Assembly (NCBI RefSeq): GCF_018531465.1
Contig: NZ_JAHDTF010000024.1
Coordinates: 62,001-126,000 of the forward strand
DNA: 64,000 nucleotides
Source: Sphaerisporangium fuscum
Lineage (GTDB): Bacteria > Actinomycetota > Actinomycetes > Streptosporangiales > Streptosporangiaceae
Reading direction: 5' to 3'
The position numbers and the translations under genes were made by a program. Positions 1-8,891 of the stretch are shown here, in pieces (the first letter of the stretch is position 1; the number at the start of each line of letters is the position of its first letter). Below the pieces are notes generated by a model that did no database searches, was not told the origin of the DNA, and was given only the letters and a program-made list of their open reading frames with translations.

Positions 1-672
1 CCGGGCGGTCTCGCGGCGCTCCGGGTCGTCCTTGACGAGGGAGAAGGCCATGTCGACGCGGAACCCGGACACGCCGAGATCGAGCCAGTAGGCGATGATC
101 TCGCGCAGGGCGGCGCGGTTGGCGGCCGGGCCGGGGGCGTCGACGGGCCGGCGCCATGGCTCGTCCGGGTTCATCCGCGCGTATCCGAAGTTCAGCGCCG
201 GCTGGACCGGATAGAAGTTCGGAAGGTAGAACCCCTGCCGGGCACCGGTCGACGGCACCCACTCCTCCGACGGCCGCGTCTCCGACCAGATGTAGCGGTC
301 GTCGCCGGGATCGTCGGCCGAGGCGCGGAACCAGGCGTGCCGATCGGAGGTGTGCCCGGGGACGAGGTCGAGCATGACCCTGATGCCGCGCTCGCGCGCC
401 GCCTTCACGAGCGCGATGAGGTCCTGCTCGGTCCCGTAGCGGGGCGCGATCGTGAAATAGTCGGACACGTCATACCCGGCGTCCCCGAAGGGTGAGGCGA
501 ACAGCGGGTTGAACCAGATCACGTTGACGCCCAGCCAGCTCAGGTGATCGAGCCGGGCCAGCACGCCGGGCAGGTCGCCGATGCCGTCCCCGTCGGAGTC
601 GGCGAAGGACTGCGGATAGATCTGGTAGATGACGGCGTCGCTCAGCCAGCCGGGTACGGCCCGGTCGCGCAT
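1..672 (-). CDS. GH13 alpha-glucosidase, 3' end outside window
   Basis: The 224 visible residues are the N-terminal part of a GH13 (alpha-amylase clan) enzyme. They begin MRDRAVPGWLSDAVIYQIYP, typical of oligo-1,6- and alpha-glucosidases, continue with the metal-site-like DSDGDGIGDLPG, region I as DLVPGHTSDRH, and region II as GFRVDMAF, whose Asp is the expected catalytic nucleophile. The acid/base Glu lies beyond the window edge. The ATG has GGAG 7 nt upstream. It is transcribed away from the LacI gene, and a LacI-type operator half-copy lies at 855-872, so it probably hydrolyses cytoplasmic oligosaccharides imported by the neighbouring ABC transporter. Exact substrate is not determinable. 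Confidence 0.9.
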   Translation of the reverse strand, partial: MRDRAVPGWLSDAVIYQIYPQSFADSDGDGIGDLPGVLARLDHLSWLGVNVIWFNPLFASPFGDAGYDVSDYFTIAPRYGTEQDLIALVKAARERGIRVMLDLVPGHTSDRHAWFRASADDPGDDRYIWSETRPSEEWVPSTGARQGFYLPNFYPVQPALNFGYARMNPDEPWRRPVDAPGPAANRAALREIIAYWLDLGVSGFRVDMAFSLVKDDPERRETAR

Positions 673-854
673 GGTGCTACTCCAGTGGTCGGTGCCGGTG
701 GGGCCGTACAGCGGTACGGCGCGCGGGAGTCGTCGGGCGGGGAGGCGCCGCCGGCCGGTCCGCTACCCGCCCATCGCGCGGGCGACGTCGGCGGACGTGG
801 ATGACACCTGGTGCCTCGGTCCAGGGGAGGGAGGAGCGGCCACCCACTGCCGGA

Positions 855-872
855 CACTAAACCGCTTTAATA
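855..872. promoter_or_regulatory. Candidate secondary LacI operator
   Basis: CACTAAACCGCTTTAATA matches 14 of 18 positions of the strong operator-like palindrome at 1954-1971. It overlaps the lacI stop codon and lies about 180 bp upstream of the GH13 start, so it could bring the glycosidase under the same repressor. Confidence 0.5.
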
Positions 873-1900
873 GAGGCGTCAACATCACCGGGCGGGGCCG
901 TGCTCTCCCTGACGGTGAGCCGCGGCGTGACGGCCTGGATGTCGCGCACCGAGCCGGGGGCCTCGATCGCGGCCAGCAGGACGCGCGCCACCTGCTCGCC
1001 GAGCGCGAACGTGTCCCGGGACAACGACGTGATCGACGGATGGACGATCCTGGTCAGCACCGAGTCGTCGAACGAGGCGATCGACAGCTCGCGCGGCACC
1101 GGGACGCCCATCTCGGCCGCGACCCCGAGCCCGGCGACCGCCATCACGTCGCTGTCGTAGACGATCGCGGTGGGGCGCTCCTGCCGCGACAGCAGCGTCC
1201 TGGTGGCCGCCGCCCCCTGCGCGTCGGAGAAGTCCGTCGGCACCGAGATCGCCTGGACCAGGCCGAGCCTCTTGGCGGCGTCCTTCAGCGCTCTCATGCG
1301 CCGGCGGGTGTGCTGGAAGGTCGGCAGCCCCGCCAGGTGGGCGATGCGCCGGTGGCCGAGCGCGGCCAGGTAGTCGACCAGCGAGAGCATCGCCTCGCGG
1401 TCGTCGGCCCATACGCTCGGCAGGCCGCCGTGCCGCCCCGGCCCGCCGAGGACGACCGCCGGAACGCCGAGCTCCTCCAGGGCGGCGATGCGTGGATCGT
1501 GTATCTGCAGGTCGACGACCACGAATCCGTCCACTCGATGTTCGGCCACCCAGCGCCGGTGAATCTCGATCTCGGCGGCGGTGTCCTCGACGACCATCAC
1601 GTGGAGGGCCGTGGACGTGATCGACAGCCCGGCCTGGAGGCCCGCCATCAGCTGCCCGAAGAAGGGCTCCGCTCCGATCGTGCGGGCGGGGCGGGCCAGG
1701 ACCAGACCGACCGCGTCGGCGCGTGCGCCGCCGAGGGCTCGCGCGGCGCTGTGAGGACGCCAGTTCATCTCCTCAACGATCTTGAGGATGCGCTCCCGGG
1801 TCGCGTCGCTCAGGCCGGGGCGCCCGTTCAGCGCGAACGACACGGCCCCGGGGGAAACGCCCGCCCGTTTGGCGATGTCGGCGATCGTCGGTCTGGTCAC
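857..1900 (-). CDS. LacI-family transcriptional regulator
   Basis: A 347-residue protein of normal LacI length. The HTH is at residues 4-25 (TIADIAKRAGVSPGAVSFAL) followed by the hinge helix (RPHSAARALGG), then a periplasmic-binding-protein-like effector domain. LacI proteins of this kind repress sugar uptake genes and release DNA on binding a sugar. It sits between the GH13 gene (same strand, downstream) and the divergent ABC transporter operon, with palindromic operator candidates at both ends, so it most likely controls both sides. The inducer is unknown; a mannoside or alpha-glucoside is the reasonable inference from the enzymes next to it. Confidence 0.92.
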   Translation of the reverse strand: MTRPTIADIAKRAGVSPGAVSFALNGRPGLSDATRERILKIVEEMNWRPHSAARALGGARADAVGLVLARPARTIGAEPFFGQLMAGLQAGLSITSTALHVMVVEDTAAEIEIHRRWVAEHRVDGFVVVDLQIHDPRIAALEELGVPAVVLGGPGRHGGLPSVWADDREAMLSLVDYLAALGHRRIAHLAGLPTFQHTRRRMRALKDAAKRLGLVQAISVPTDFSDAQGAAATRTLLSRQERPTAIVYDSDVMAVAGLGVAAEMGVPVPRELSIASFDDSVLTRIVHPSITSLSRDTFALGEQVARVLLAAIEAPGSVRDIQAVTPRLTVRESTAPPGDVDASIKAV

Positions 1901-1953
1901 GTGTGGGTGTACCTCTCTTGACAGCGGCGTGGCGCCAAATCATAGTGCTTTTT

Positions 1954-1971
1954 CACTAGAGCGCTTTAGTG
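1954..1971. promoter_or_regulatory. LacI-type operator in divergent promoter region
   Basis: CACTAGAGCGCTTTAGTG is an 18-bp palindrome with one mismatched base pair and the central CG step typical of LacI-family operators. It lies 53 bp upstream of the divergent lacI start and 91 bp upstream of the binding-protein ATG. Confidence 0.75.
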
Positions 1972-2062
1972 AGCGCCCTCGACATGTTCTGGTACCCACC
2001 ATGCGGCACCCGCGGGTTCCCCGTCACCCCCCCATCGCCAGAATGATCAGGAGAACAAGCTC

Positions 2063-3361
2063 ATGCGAATCCCGGCTTCGCTCGCCGCGGCCGTCCTGGC
2101 GGTCACCACGCTCGCAGCCTGCGGCGTCGGCGGCGGCAGGTCCACCGCCGCGCCACAGGAGAAGGTCGATGCGAACGCCCAGCTCAAGGGTGCGATCACG
2201 TTCCAGACCTGGGCGCTGAAGAACGACAAGTTCACCCCGTACTTCACCAAGCTGGTGGCCGACTTCCAGGCCCGGCATCCGGGGACCACCGTCAACTGGA
2301 TCGACCAGCCCGGCGAGGGCTACGACACCAAGCTGAACGCGCAGGTCGCCGGCGACAGCCTGCCCGACGTGGTCAACCTCCCGGTGGACCTCGCCTACCC
2401 GCTGGCCAAGACCGGCAACCTGCTGGACCTGACCGCGAACGTGCCGACGCTGGAGTCGGAATGGCTCCCGAGCATCGTCGACGCCTACAAGTACCCCGAT
2501 GTCAACGGCGGCGCCTCCAGCTTCGCCTTCCCCTGGTACACCGGCACGGACGTCCTCTACTGGAACAAGGACATGCTGGCCAGGGACGGCCTGGACCCGA
2601 ACAACCTGCCGAAGAGCCGCGAAGAGCTGTTCGCCGCCGCCAAGACCATGCATGACAAGTCCGGCGGCAAGGACTTCCTGCTCAGCACCTTCCCGGGCGC
2701 GTCGGACATCACCTCCACAGGGACCCCGTGGATGACGCCGGACGGCAAGAAGTTCGCGTTCAACACCCCCGAGGCCGCCGCCCTGCTCGACAAGTACCGG
2801 CAGGCGTACAAGGACGGCCTCTTCCCGCCCGGGATCCTCACCAGCGACTACCAGGGCAACGCCGAGCTGTTCAAGAAGAGGGTGGTGGCGATGACCACCG
2901 CCGGCGGGGACGCCATCACCAACTTCAACAAGGACGTCCCCTCGCTGAAGGACAAGGTCATACCGTCGGAGAACTTCTTCACCCCGCCGCTGTACACGCA
3001 GGGCCTGTCGGTCTCCGCCAAGAGCAAGAACCTTCCGCTCGCGCTGGCCTTCGCGAAGTTCGCCACCGGCAACGACAACCAGATCGCCTTCATCAAGCTG
3101 GCCCCGGGCTTCCTGCCGGGCACGGCCGCGGCGGCGAAGGACCCGTCCTACAGCAAGAGCGACGGCACACCGCAGGGGGACGCCTCCGTCTACGCCTTCC
3201 GGGCCCTGCAGAAGGCCAAGCTGGCGACCCCGCCGCAGTGGAGCCCTGAGATGAACGACTATCTGAAGCAGCAGATCACGCTGGCCATGACCGGTAAGCA
3301 GACCTCGCGGCAGGCGCTGGACAAGGGCGTCGAGAAGGCCAACTCGATGCTGGAGCAGTAG
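2063..3361 (+). CDS. Sugar ABC transporter substrate-binding lipoprotein
   Basis: A 432-residue extracytoplasmic binding protein of the family-1 (maltose-type) class. The N-terminus is a lipoprotein signal peptide with lipobox LAAC (Cys20), so the mature protein is tethered to the outer face of the membrane. The body shows typical motifs such as FQTWALKNDKFTPYF, LPDVVNLPVDLAYPLAK and the C-terminal sugar-binding-protein region. AGGAG lies about 10 nt upstream of the ATG. It is first in an operon with two permeases and an alpha-mannosidase, behind a LacI operator; the ligand is therefore probably a manno- or gluco-oligosaccharide. Confidence 0.92.
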   Translation: MRIPASLAAAVLAVTTLAACGVGGGRSTAAPQEKVDANAQLKGAITFQTWALKNDKFTPYFTKLVADFQARHPGTTVNWIDQPGEGYDTKLNAQVAGDSLPDVVNLPVDLAYPLAKTGNLLDLTANVPTLESEWLPSIVDAYKYPDVNGGASSFAFPWYTGTDVLYWNKDMLARDGLDPNNLPKSREELFAAAKTMHDKSGGKDFLLSTFPGASDITSTGTPWMTPDGKKFAFNTPEAAALLDKYRQAYKDGLFPPGILTSDYQGNAELFKKRVVAMTTAGGDAITNFNKDVPSLKDKVIPSENFFTPPLYTQGLSVSAKSKNLPLALAFAKFATGNDNQIAFIKLAPGFLPGTAAAAKDPSYSKSDGTPQGDASVYAFRALQKAKLATPPQWSPEMNDYLKQQITLAMTGKQTSRQALDKGVEKANSMLEQ

Positions 3362-3393
3362 GTGCGGGCGACCGGGAAGATTGCGGGGACCTC

Positions 3394-4269
3394 ATGAACG
3401 CCCACCGGTGGTACACGCCCTGGCTGATGCTCGCCGTACCGCTGATCCTGCTGGCGGTGTTCAGCCTGTGGCCGGCGGTCAACACCGTCGTGCTGTCCTT
3501 CACCAATGTGCGGATGATCAGCGGTGGGTACTTCGTCGGCCTCAGGAACTTCTCGCTCATCTTCGAGGACGAACGGCTGCGGGACGCCCTGCTGAACACC
3601 GCGATCTTCGTGGTGCTCTTCGTCCCGCTGCTGACGTTCCTGCCGCTGCTGCTGTCGCTGCTGGTCCACAGCAGGCTGCCGTTCATCGGTTTCTTCCGGA
3701 CCGTCTTCTACTTCCCGGTCATCGCCTCGGTGGTGGCGGTGGCGCTGATCTGGCAGTGGCTGCTGGACGACCGGGGACCGGTCAACCAGCTCGCCCAGCA
3801 GATGGGCCTGATCAAGCAGGCGATCCCCTTCCTCACCGACCGCTGGCTGCTGATCCTCAGCGTCACCGCCCTGACGGTGTGGCGGGGCCTGGGCTTCTAC
3901 ATGCTGCTCTACCTGTCGGCCCTGGGCAACGTACGGCGGGAGCTGCACGAGGCGGCCGCGGTGGACGGCGCCGGGCGGCTGCGGCGGTTCTGGTCGATCA
4001 CCGTCCCCAGCATCCGCGGCCGGATGGTGCTGGTCGCGGTGCTCATCGTCATCGCGTCGATGCGGATCTTCACCGAGATCTACATCCTGGGCGGGCCCCA
4101 GGGCGGCGTCGGCGGCCAGAACGTGACGGTCGTGATGCTCATCCAGCAGGCCGTGCTGGGCGCGGACGGCCGGATCGGCTACGCCTCGGCGTTGAGCGTG
4201 TTCCTGTTCGCGCTCACCATCGGGCCGCTGCTGCTGCTGGCCTACCTGAACAAGAGGAGCGAGGCCTGA
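3394..4269 (+). CDS. Sugar ABC transporter permease, MalF type
   Basis: A 291-residue integral membrane protein with six likely hydrophobic segments and the conserved EAA loop (LHEAAAVDGAGRLRRFWSITVP) that docks the ATPase. It starts 32 bp after the binding-protein gene, with GGGGA upstream, and ends one base before the second permease, so the two permeases are translated as a unit. No ATP-binding subunit is encoded nearby; actinobacterial transporters of this class commonly share a multi-sugar ATPase (MsiK type) encoded elsewhere. Confidence 0.92.
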   Translation: MNAHRWYTPWLMLAVPLILLAVFSLWPAVNTVVLSFTNVRMISGGYFVGLRNFSLIFEDERLRDALLNTAIFVVLFVPLLTFLPLLLSLLVHSRLPFIGFFRTVFYFPVIASVVAVALIWQWLLDDRGPVNQLAQQMGLIKQAIPFLTDRWLLILSVTALTVWRGLGFYMLLYLSALGNVRRELHEAAAVDGAGRLRRFWSITVPSIRGRMVLVAVLIVIASMRIFTEIYILGGPQGGVGGQNVTVVMLIQQAVLGADGRIGYASALSVFLFALTIGPLLLLAYLNKRSEA

Positions 4270-4270
4270 C

Positions 4271-5185
4271 ATGGTGACCGCCACCGATCGCGTGAACCGG
4301 CCGGACGGGCGAGCCCTCCACGCCAGGCCGAGGCGCCGCCGTCGCTCGCCGGTCTTCGACGCGCCCACACCGGGCGGGGTGGTGGCGCGCTACCTCGCCC
4401 TGATCTTCATGCTCGTGGTGTCCGTCGGCCCGATGCTGTGGCAGCTGTCGACCTCGCTGAAGGGCCAGGCCGAGGACGTGTACGGCGCCACGCCGCGCCT
4501 TCTGCCGGAGCACCCGACGCTGGAGAACTACCTGGAGGTGATGCGGCAGGTCCCGGTGCTGGACTTCGCCGCCAACTCGCTCCTGGTGGCGGTCATGGGT
4601 GTGGCGGGCAACGTGGTGTTCGCCACCCTCGCCGGGTTCGCCCTGGCGCGCCTGCGGTTCAAAGGGGCCAGGCTCGTCCTCGGCCTGCTCATGGCCACGC
4701 TCCTGCTGCCCGGCGAAGCCATGATCATCTCTCAGTTCCAGACCGTCAACAGTCTGGGCCTCACCAACACCCTGCTCGGCGTCGCCCTGCCGGGCCTGGC
4801 CGGCACCGTCAACATCCTGCTCATGCGCAACGCCTTCCAGGCGATCCCGCAGGAAATGGACGACGCGGCGATCCTCGACGGCGCCACCGCGTGGCAGCGC
4901 CTGCTCCACATCGGCCTGCCCGCCGTGAAGGGCACGATGGCCATCATCGCCGTCATGACGTTCATCGGCGCGTGGGACGACTTCCTCTGGCCGCTCCTGG
5001 TGCTGCAGGATCCCGGCGACCTCACGCTCACCGTGGGCCTGGCCTACCTGGACGGCCACTTCGCCGGGAACCCCCGCACCATCGCCGCCGGCCTGATGAT
5101 CTCCCTGATCCCGATCCTCGTCCTGTTCGTCGCGCTCCAGCGGTACTTCTTCCGCGGCGTTCAGGAGGGCGGCGTGAAGGGGTGA
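4271..5185 (+). CDS. Sugar ABC transporter permease, MalG type
   Basis: A 304-residue partner permease. The first 40 residues are cytoplasmic and rich in Arg (RRRRR), followed by about six membrane segments and the EAA loop MDDAAILDGATAWQRLLHIGLP. Its ATG is one base after the stop of the MalF-type gene. The combination of binding protein plus two permeases without an ATPase is a standard carbohydrate uptake layout. Confidence 0.92.
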   Translation: MVTATDRVNRPDGRALHARPRRRRRSPVFDAPTPGGVVARYLALIFMLVVSVGPMLWQLSTSLKGQAEDVYGATPRLLPEHPTLENYLEVMRQVPVLDFAANSLLVAVMGVAGNVVFATLAGFALARLRFKGARLVLGLLMATLLLPGEAMIISQFQTVNSLGLTNTLLGVALPGLAGTVNILLMRNAFQAIPQEMDDAAILDGATAWQRLLHIGLPAVKGTMAIIAVMTFIGAWDDFLWPLLVLQDPGDLTLTVGLAYLDGHFAGNPRTIAAGLMISLIPILVLFVALQRYFFRGVQEGGVKG

Positions 5186-5281
5186 CGACGCCGGCGCCGC
5201 ACAGGACCGCGGCCGGCCACCTGGACTCCCGCGGGACCACCGACCTGGTCACCGCGGATGAAGCACGATATGAGGATTGCC

Positions 5282-8275
5282 ATGCATGATGACCGCAAGC
5301 TGATCGAATCCCGGCTCAAGCGGGTGCTCGACGAGCGGATCCGCCCGGCCGTCCACCCGGAGTCGGTGCCGCTCGACGTCGAGGTGTGGGTCGCCCCCGA
5401 CGAGCCGGTCCCCGTGGCGGAGGGGATCGCCGCGCCGCGGTCACCGATCGCCGTGGGCGACCGCTGGGGCAGGCCGTGGGGGACCAGCTGGTTCACCGTC
5501 TCGGGCACCGTGCCGTCCGCGTGGGCCGGCCGTACCGTCGAGGCGATCCTCGACCTGGGGTTCGACAAGAACATGCCGGGGTTCCAGTGCGAGGGTCTGG
5601 TGTACCTGCCCGACGGCTCGCCGGTCAAGGGACTGAACCCCTGCAACTCGTGGGTGCGCGTCGCCGCGCCCGCCGCCGGCGGCGAGCGGGTCCTGCTGCA
5701 CGTCGAGGCGGCGTCCAACCCCGTGATCCTCGACTACCACCCGTTCCTCCCGACCGACCTCGGCGACAAGCACACCGCCGGCGACCGGCCGCAGTACACC
5801 CTGGCCCGCATGGACCTGGCCGTCTTCGACGAGGAGGTCTGGAACCTGGTCATGGACCTGGAGGTGCTCGGTGAGCTGATGGCCGAGCTGCCGGTCGAGG
5901 GGGCGCGGCGCTGGCGGATCGCCCGCGCGATCGAGGACGCCCTGGACGCGATCGACCTGCAGGACGTCAACGGTACGGCGGCCGCCGCCCGGGAGCGGCT
6001 CGCCGGGGTGCTCGCGGTGCCGGCCGAGCCGTCGGCGCATCGGCTGTCGGCGGTGGGGCACGCCCACATCGACTCCGCCTGGCTGTGGCCGCTGCGCGAG
6101 ACCGTCCGGAAGGTCGCGCGGACCACCGCCAACATGACGGCGCTGCTGGAGCAGGAGCCGGACTTCGTGTACGCGATGTCGCAGGCGCAGCAGTACGCGT
6201 GGATCAAGGAGCACCGCCCCGAGGTGTACGAGCGGGTCAAGAAGGCGGTGGAGGAGGGACGGTTCGTCCCGGCGGGCGGCATGTGGGTCGAGTCCGACAC
6301 GAACATGCCCGGCTCCGAGGCGATGGCCCGCCAGTTCGTCCACGGCAAGCGGTTCTTCCTGGACGAGTTCGGCGTCGAGAACGAGGAGGCGTGGCTTCCG
6401 GACACCTTCGGCTTCGCCGCCGGGCTGCCGCAGATCATCAAGGCGGCCGGGAGCAGGTGGCTGCTCACCCAGAAGATCTCCTGGAGCCAGATCAACACCT
6501 TCCCGCACCACACCTTCTGGTGGGAGGGCATCGACGGCACACGGATCTTCACCCACTTCCCGCCCGTCGACACCTACAACTGCTCGATGAAGGGCAGTGA
6601 GATCGCGCACGCGGCGAGGAACTTCAAGGACAAGGGGGTCGCGAGCCGCTCGCTGGCGCCCACCGGCTGGGGGGACGGCGGCGGCGGGACGACCAGGGAG
6701 ATGGTCGCCAAGGCGGCCAGGATGCGCGACCTCGAGGGCTCCGCGCGGGTCGAATGGGACACGCCCGCCGCCTTCTTCGCCCGCGCCCAGGCCGAGTACC
6801 CGAACGCGCCGGTGTGGGTGGGCGAGCTCTACCTGGAGTTGCACCGCGCGACGCTGACCAGCCAGGCGAGGACCAAGCAGGGCAACCGGCGCTCGGAGCA
6901 CCTGCTCCACGAGGCCGAGCTGTGGGCGGCGACCGCGGCCGTGCGAACCGGCTTCCCCTACCCCTACCAGGATCTCGACCGGCTCTGGAAGACGGTGCTC
7001 CTCCACCAGTTCCACGACATCCTGCCGGGCTCGTCGATCGCCTGGGTGCACCGCGAGGCGGAGCAGACCTACGCGGCGGTGGCCGCGGAGCTGGAGGCGA
7101 TCATCGGCGCGGCGCAGCGGGCGCTCGCCGGCGAGGGGTCCCGTACGGTGACCTTCAACGCCGCCCCGCACGCGCGCCGGGGGATCGCCGCCGGCGGCGC
7201 GGACGTCGCCGCGCGGCCCGCGAGCGCGACCGTGGTGAGGCCGGCCGATGGCGGTTACATCCTCGACAACGACCTGATCCGGGTCACGGTCGACGATCGC
7301 GGGCTCGTCACGTCGATCTACGACCACGCCGCCGACCGGGAGGCGATCGCGCCGGGGGCGGCGGCGAACCTGCTGCAGCTCCATCCCGACTTCCCGAACA
7401 TGTGGGACGCCTGGGACGTCGACCAGTTCTACCGGAACACCGTCACCGACCTCACCCACGCCGACGAGATCTCACCCGCGCCGGACGGGGTGACGGTCCG
7501 CCGGTCCTTCGGCTCGTCGGAGGTCCGGCAGACCCTGGTGCTGCCGCCGGGCGCCGCGCGCCTCCAGATCCACACCGAGGTCGACTGGCACGAGACCGAG
7601 AAGTTCCTGAAGCTGGCCTTCCCGCTGGACGTCCATGCCGAGCGCTACGCCGCCGAGACCCAGTACGGCCACCTGTACCGTCCCACGCACACCAACACCA
7701 GCTGGGAGGCGGCCAAGTTCGAGGCGTGCAACCATCGGTTCGTCCACTTCCAAGAGCCGGGCTGGGGCGTCGCCCTGGTCACCGACTCCACCTACGGTCA
7801 CGATGTCACCCGGACCGTGCGCGAGTCCGACGGCGGGACCACCACGACGGTCCGCGCGTCCCTGCTCCGGGCGCCGCGGTTCCCCGACCCGCAGACCGAT
7901 CAGGGGGCGCACCGGTTCGGTCACGCTCTCGTCGTCGGCGCCACCGTCGGCGACGCGGTGCGCGAGGGCTACGCGATCAACCTGCCCGAGCGTACGGTCC
8001 CCGGCGACGGCCCGGTCGCGCCGCTGGTCGGCGTCGACGACGAAGCCGTCGTCATCACGGCCGTGAAGCTGGCCGACGACGCGAGCGGCGACGTCGTCGT
8101 CCGGTTGTACGAATCGCTCGGCGGCCGGGTTCGGGCCCGGCTGACGCCGTCGTTCTCCTTCGAGACCGTCACGGCGTGCGACCTCCTCGAACGCCCTCTC
8201 GAGGACGCCTCGCTGGAGCTGCGGCTACGTCCGTTCCAACTCCGGACGCTGCGGTTCTCCGGAGTGTCGGCCTGA
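5282..8275 (+). CDS. Alpha-mannosidase, GH38 family
   Basis: A protein of about 997 residues with full GH38 architecture. The zinc-binding HAHIDSAWLWPLRET lies near residue 260, and WLPDTFGF near residue 370 carries the Asp expected to be the nucleophile. A C-terminal beta-sandwich region follows. I chose ATG 5282 (MHDDRKLIESRL) because GAGGA lies 6 nt before it and homologues begin this way; in-frame ATGs at 5258 and 5270 lack a good ribosome-binding site. It follows the transporter by about 95 bp, so it probably hydrolyses imported alpha-mannosides in the cytoplasm. The last 107 bp overlap the convergent cold-shock-domain gene. Confidence 0.93.
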   Translation: MHDDRKLIESRLKRVLDERIRPAVHPESVPLDVEVWVAPDEPVPVAEGIAAPRSPIAVGDRWGRPWGTSWFTVSGTVPSAWAGRTVEAILDLGFDKNMPGFQCEGLVYLPDGSPVKGLNPCNSWVRVAAPAAGGERVLLHVEAASNPVILDYHPFLPTDLGDKHTAGDRPQYTLARMDLAVFDEEVWNLVMDLEVLGELMAELPVEGARRWRIARAIEDALDAIDLQDVNGTAAAARERLAGVLAVPAEPSAHRLSAVGHAHIDSAWLWPLRETVRKVARTTANMTALLEQEPDFVYAMSQAQQYAWIKEHRPEVYERVKKAVEEGRFVPAGGMWVESDTNMPGSEAMARQFVHGKRFFLDEFGVENEEAWLPDTFGFAAGLPQIIKAAGSRWLLTQKISWSQINTFPHHTFWWEGIDGTRIFTHFPPVDTYNCSMKGSEIAHAARNFKDKGVASRSLAPTGWGDGGGGTTREMVAKAARMRDLEGSARVEWDTPAAFFARAQAEYPNAPVWVGELYLELHRATLTSQARTKQGNRRSEHLLHEAELWAATAAVRTGFPYPYQDLDRLWKTVLLHQFHDILPGSSIAWVHREAEQTYAAVAAELEAIIGAAQRALAGEGSRTVTFNAAPHARRGIAAGGADVAARPASATVVRPADGGYILDNDLIRVTVDDRGLVTSIYDHAADREAIAPGAAANLLQLHPDFPNMWDAWDVDQFYRNTVTDLTHADEISPAPDGVTVRRSFGSSEVRQTLVLPPGAARLQIHTEVDWHETEKFLKLAFPLDVHAERYAAETQYGHLYRPTHTNTSWEAAKFEACNHRFVHFQEPGWGVALVTDSTYGHDVTRTVRESDGGTTTTVRASLLRAPRFPDPQTDQGAHRFGHALVVGATVGDAVREGYAINLPERTVPGDGPVAPLVGVDDEAVVITAVKLADDASGDVVVRLYESLGGRVRARLTPSFSFETVTACDLLERPLEDASLELRLRPFQLRTLRFSGVSA

Positions 8276-8660
8276 CATCACGCAGGGCGTCCGGCTGGGA
8301 GGTCCCGGCCGGGCGTCCTGGCTGAGGTCGGTCCGATCGATCGTCCAGCTGGATGTGCAGACGGCTCACGTAGGCATCTCTGCCGCTCTCGTCGGCGAAA
8401 GGCGGTGTGCCCGGCACGGATTCGCCGCCGACGAACACGTGAATCACCCGGAAAGCGAAACCGTCCTGAGGGAATTGCTCCCAGGTGAACCGAACACGTT
8501 GCCCCGGTACGAGACATCTATACCCTTCGACCCCGGTAATCGATGAAAAGCGGGCGAAAACGTCACCGGAAACGTCGGCGGACCTGATGAATCCCCACCC
8601 CTCTTCCTCGTACCACTCCACCACCGTTCCAGTGGCCACTTCGACCGGTTCGACACTCAT
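8169..8660 (-). CDS. Cold-shock-domain protein with long C-terminal tail
   Basis: A 163-residue protein. Residues 8-75 form a divergent cold-shock (OB-fold) domain: GTVVEWYEEEGWGFIRS corresponds to the KWFNxxKGFGFI motif, and DVFARFSSI to the second RNA-binding motif. The rest, rich in Arg, Pro and Gly, is probably disordered. The ATG has GAGAGGA 8 nt upstream; a longer frame to 8723 lacks such support. The 3' third is antisense to the alpha-mannosidase, so the exact stop usage is less certain than the domain. Likely a nucleic-acid-binding protein. Confidence 0.75.
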   Translation of the reverse strand: MSVEPVEVATGTVVEWYEEEGWGFIRSADVSGDVFARFSSITGVEGYRCLVPGQRVRFTWEQFPQDGFAFRVIHVFVGGESVPGTPPFADESGRDAYVSRLHIQLDDRSDRPQPGRPAGTSQPDALRDVRPTLRRTAASGVGTDVAAAPARRPREGVRGGRTP

Positions 8661-8891
8661 CGCCGTGATCCTCTCGATCGCACTCCTGGCCAACGCGGTG
8701 GCACCGGTCCCCGCGGCCCGCACGCCGGCTTCACATCAGGGACGCGAGTAATCAAATGTATATCGGTTCGATTTCCGGCCTGCCCGCCGGTGGGCGATCG
8801 CTTGTCTGTTTCACGAACATCGCCGTCCGCCGTGAGCCTGTCGTGCCGGCCACCGGCTTCCTAATGTCGATGTGAATCACGACAGGAGGAC

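Noticed and set aside
5441..7459. 672-codon minus-strand open frame
   Set aside because: Antisense to the catalytic part of the alpha-mannosidase, whose motifs are unmistakable.
8485..8751. Plus-strand frame with a hydrophobic end (88 codons)
   Set aside because: Antisense to the cold-shock-domain gene; no ribosome-binding site and no plausible signal peptide at its start.
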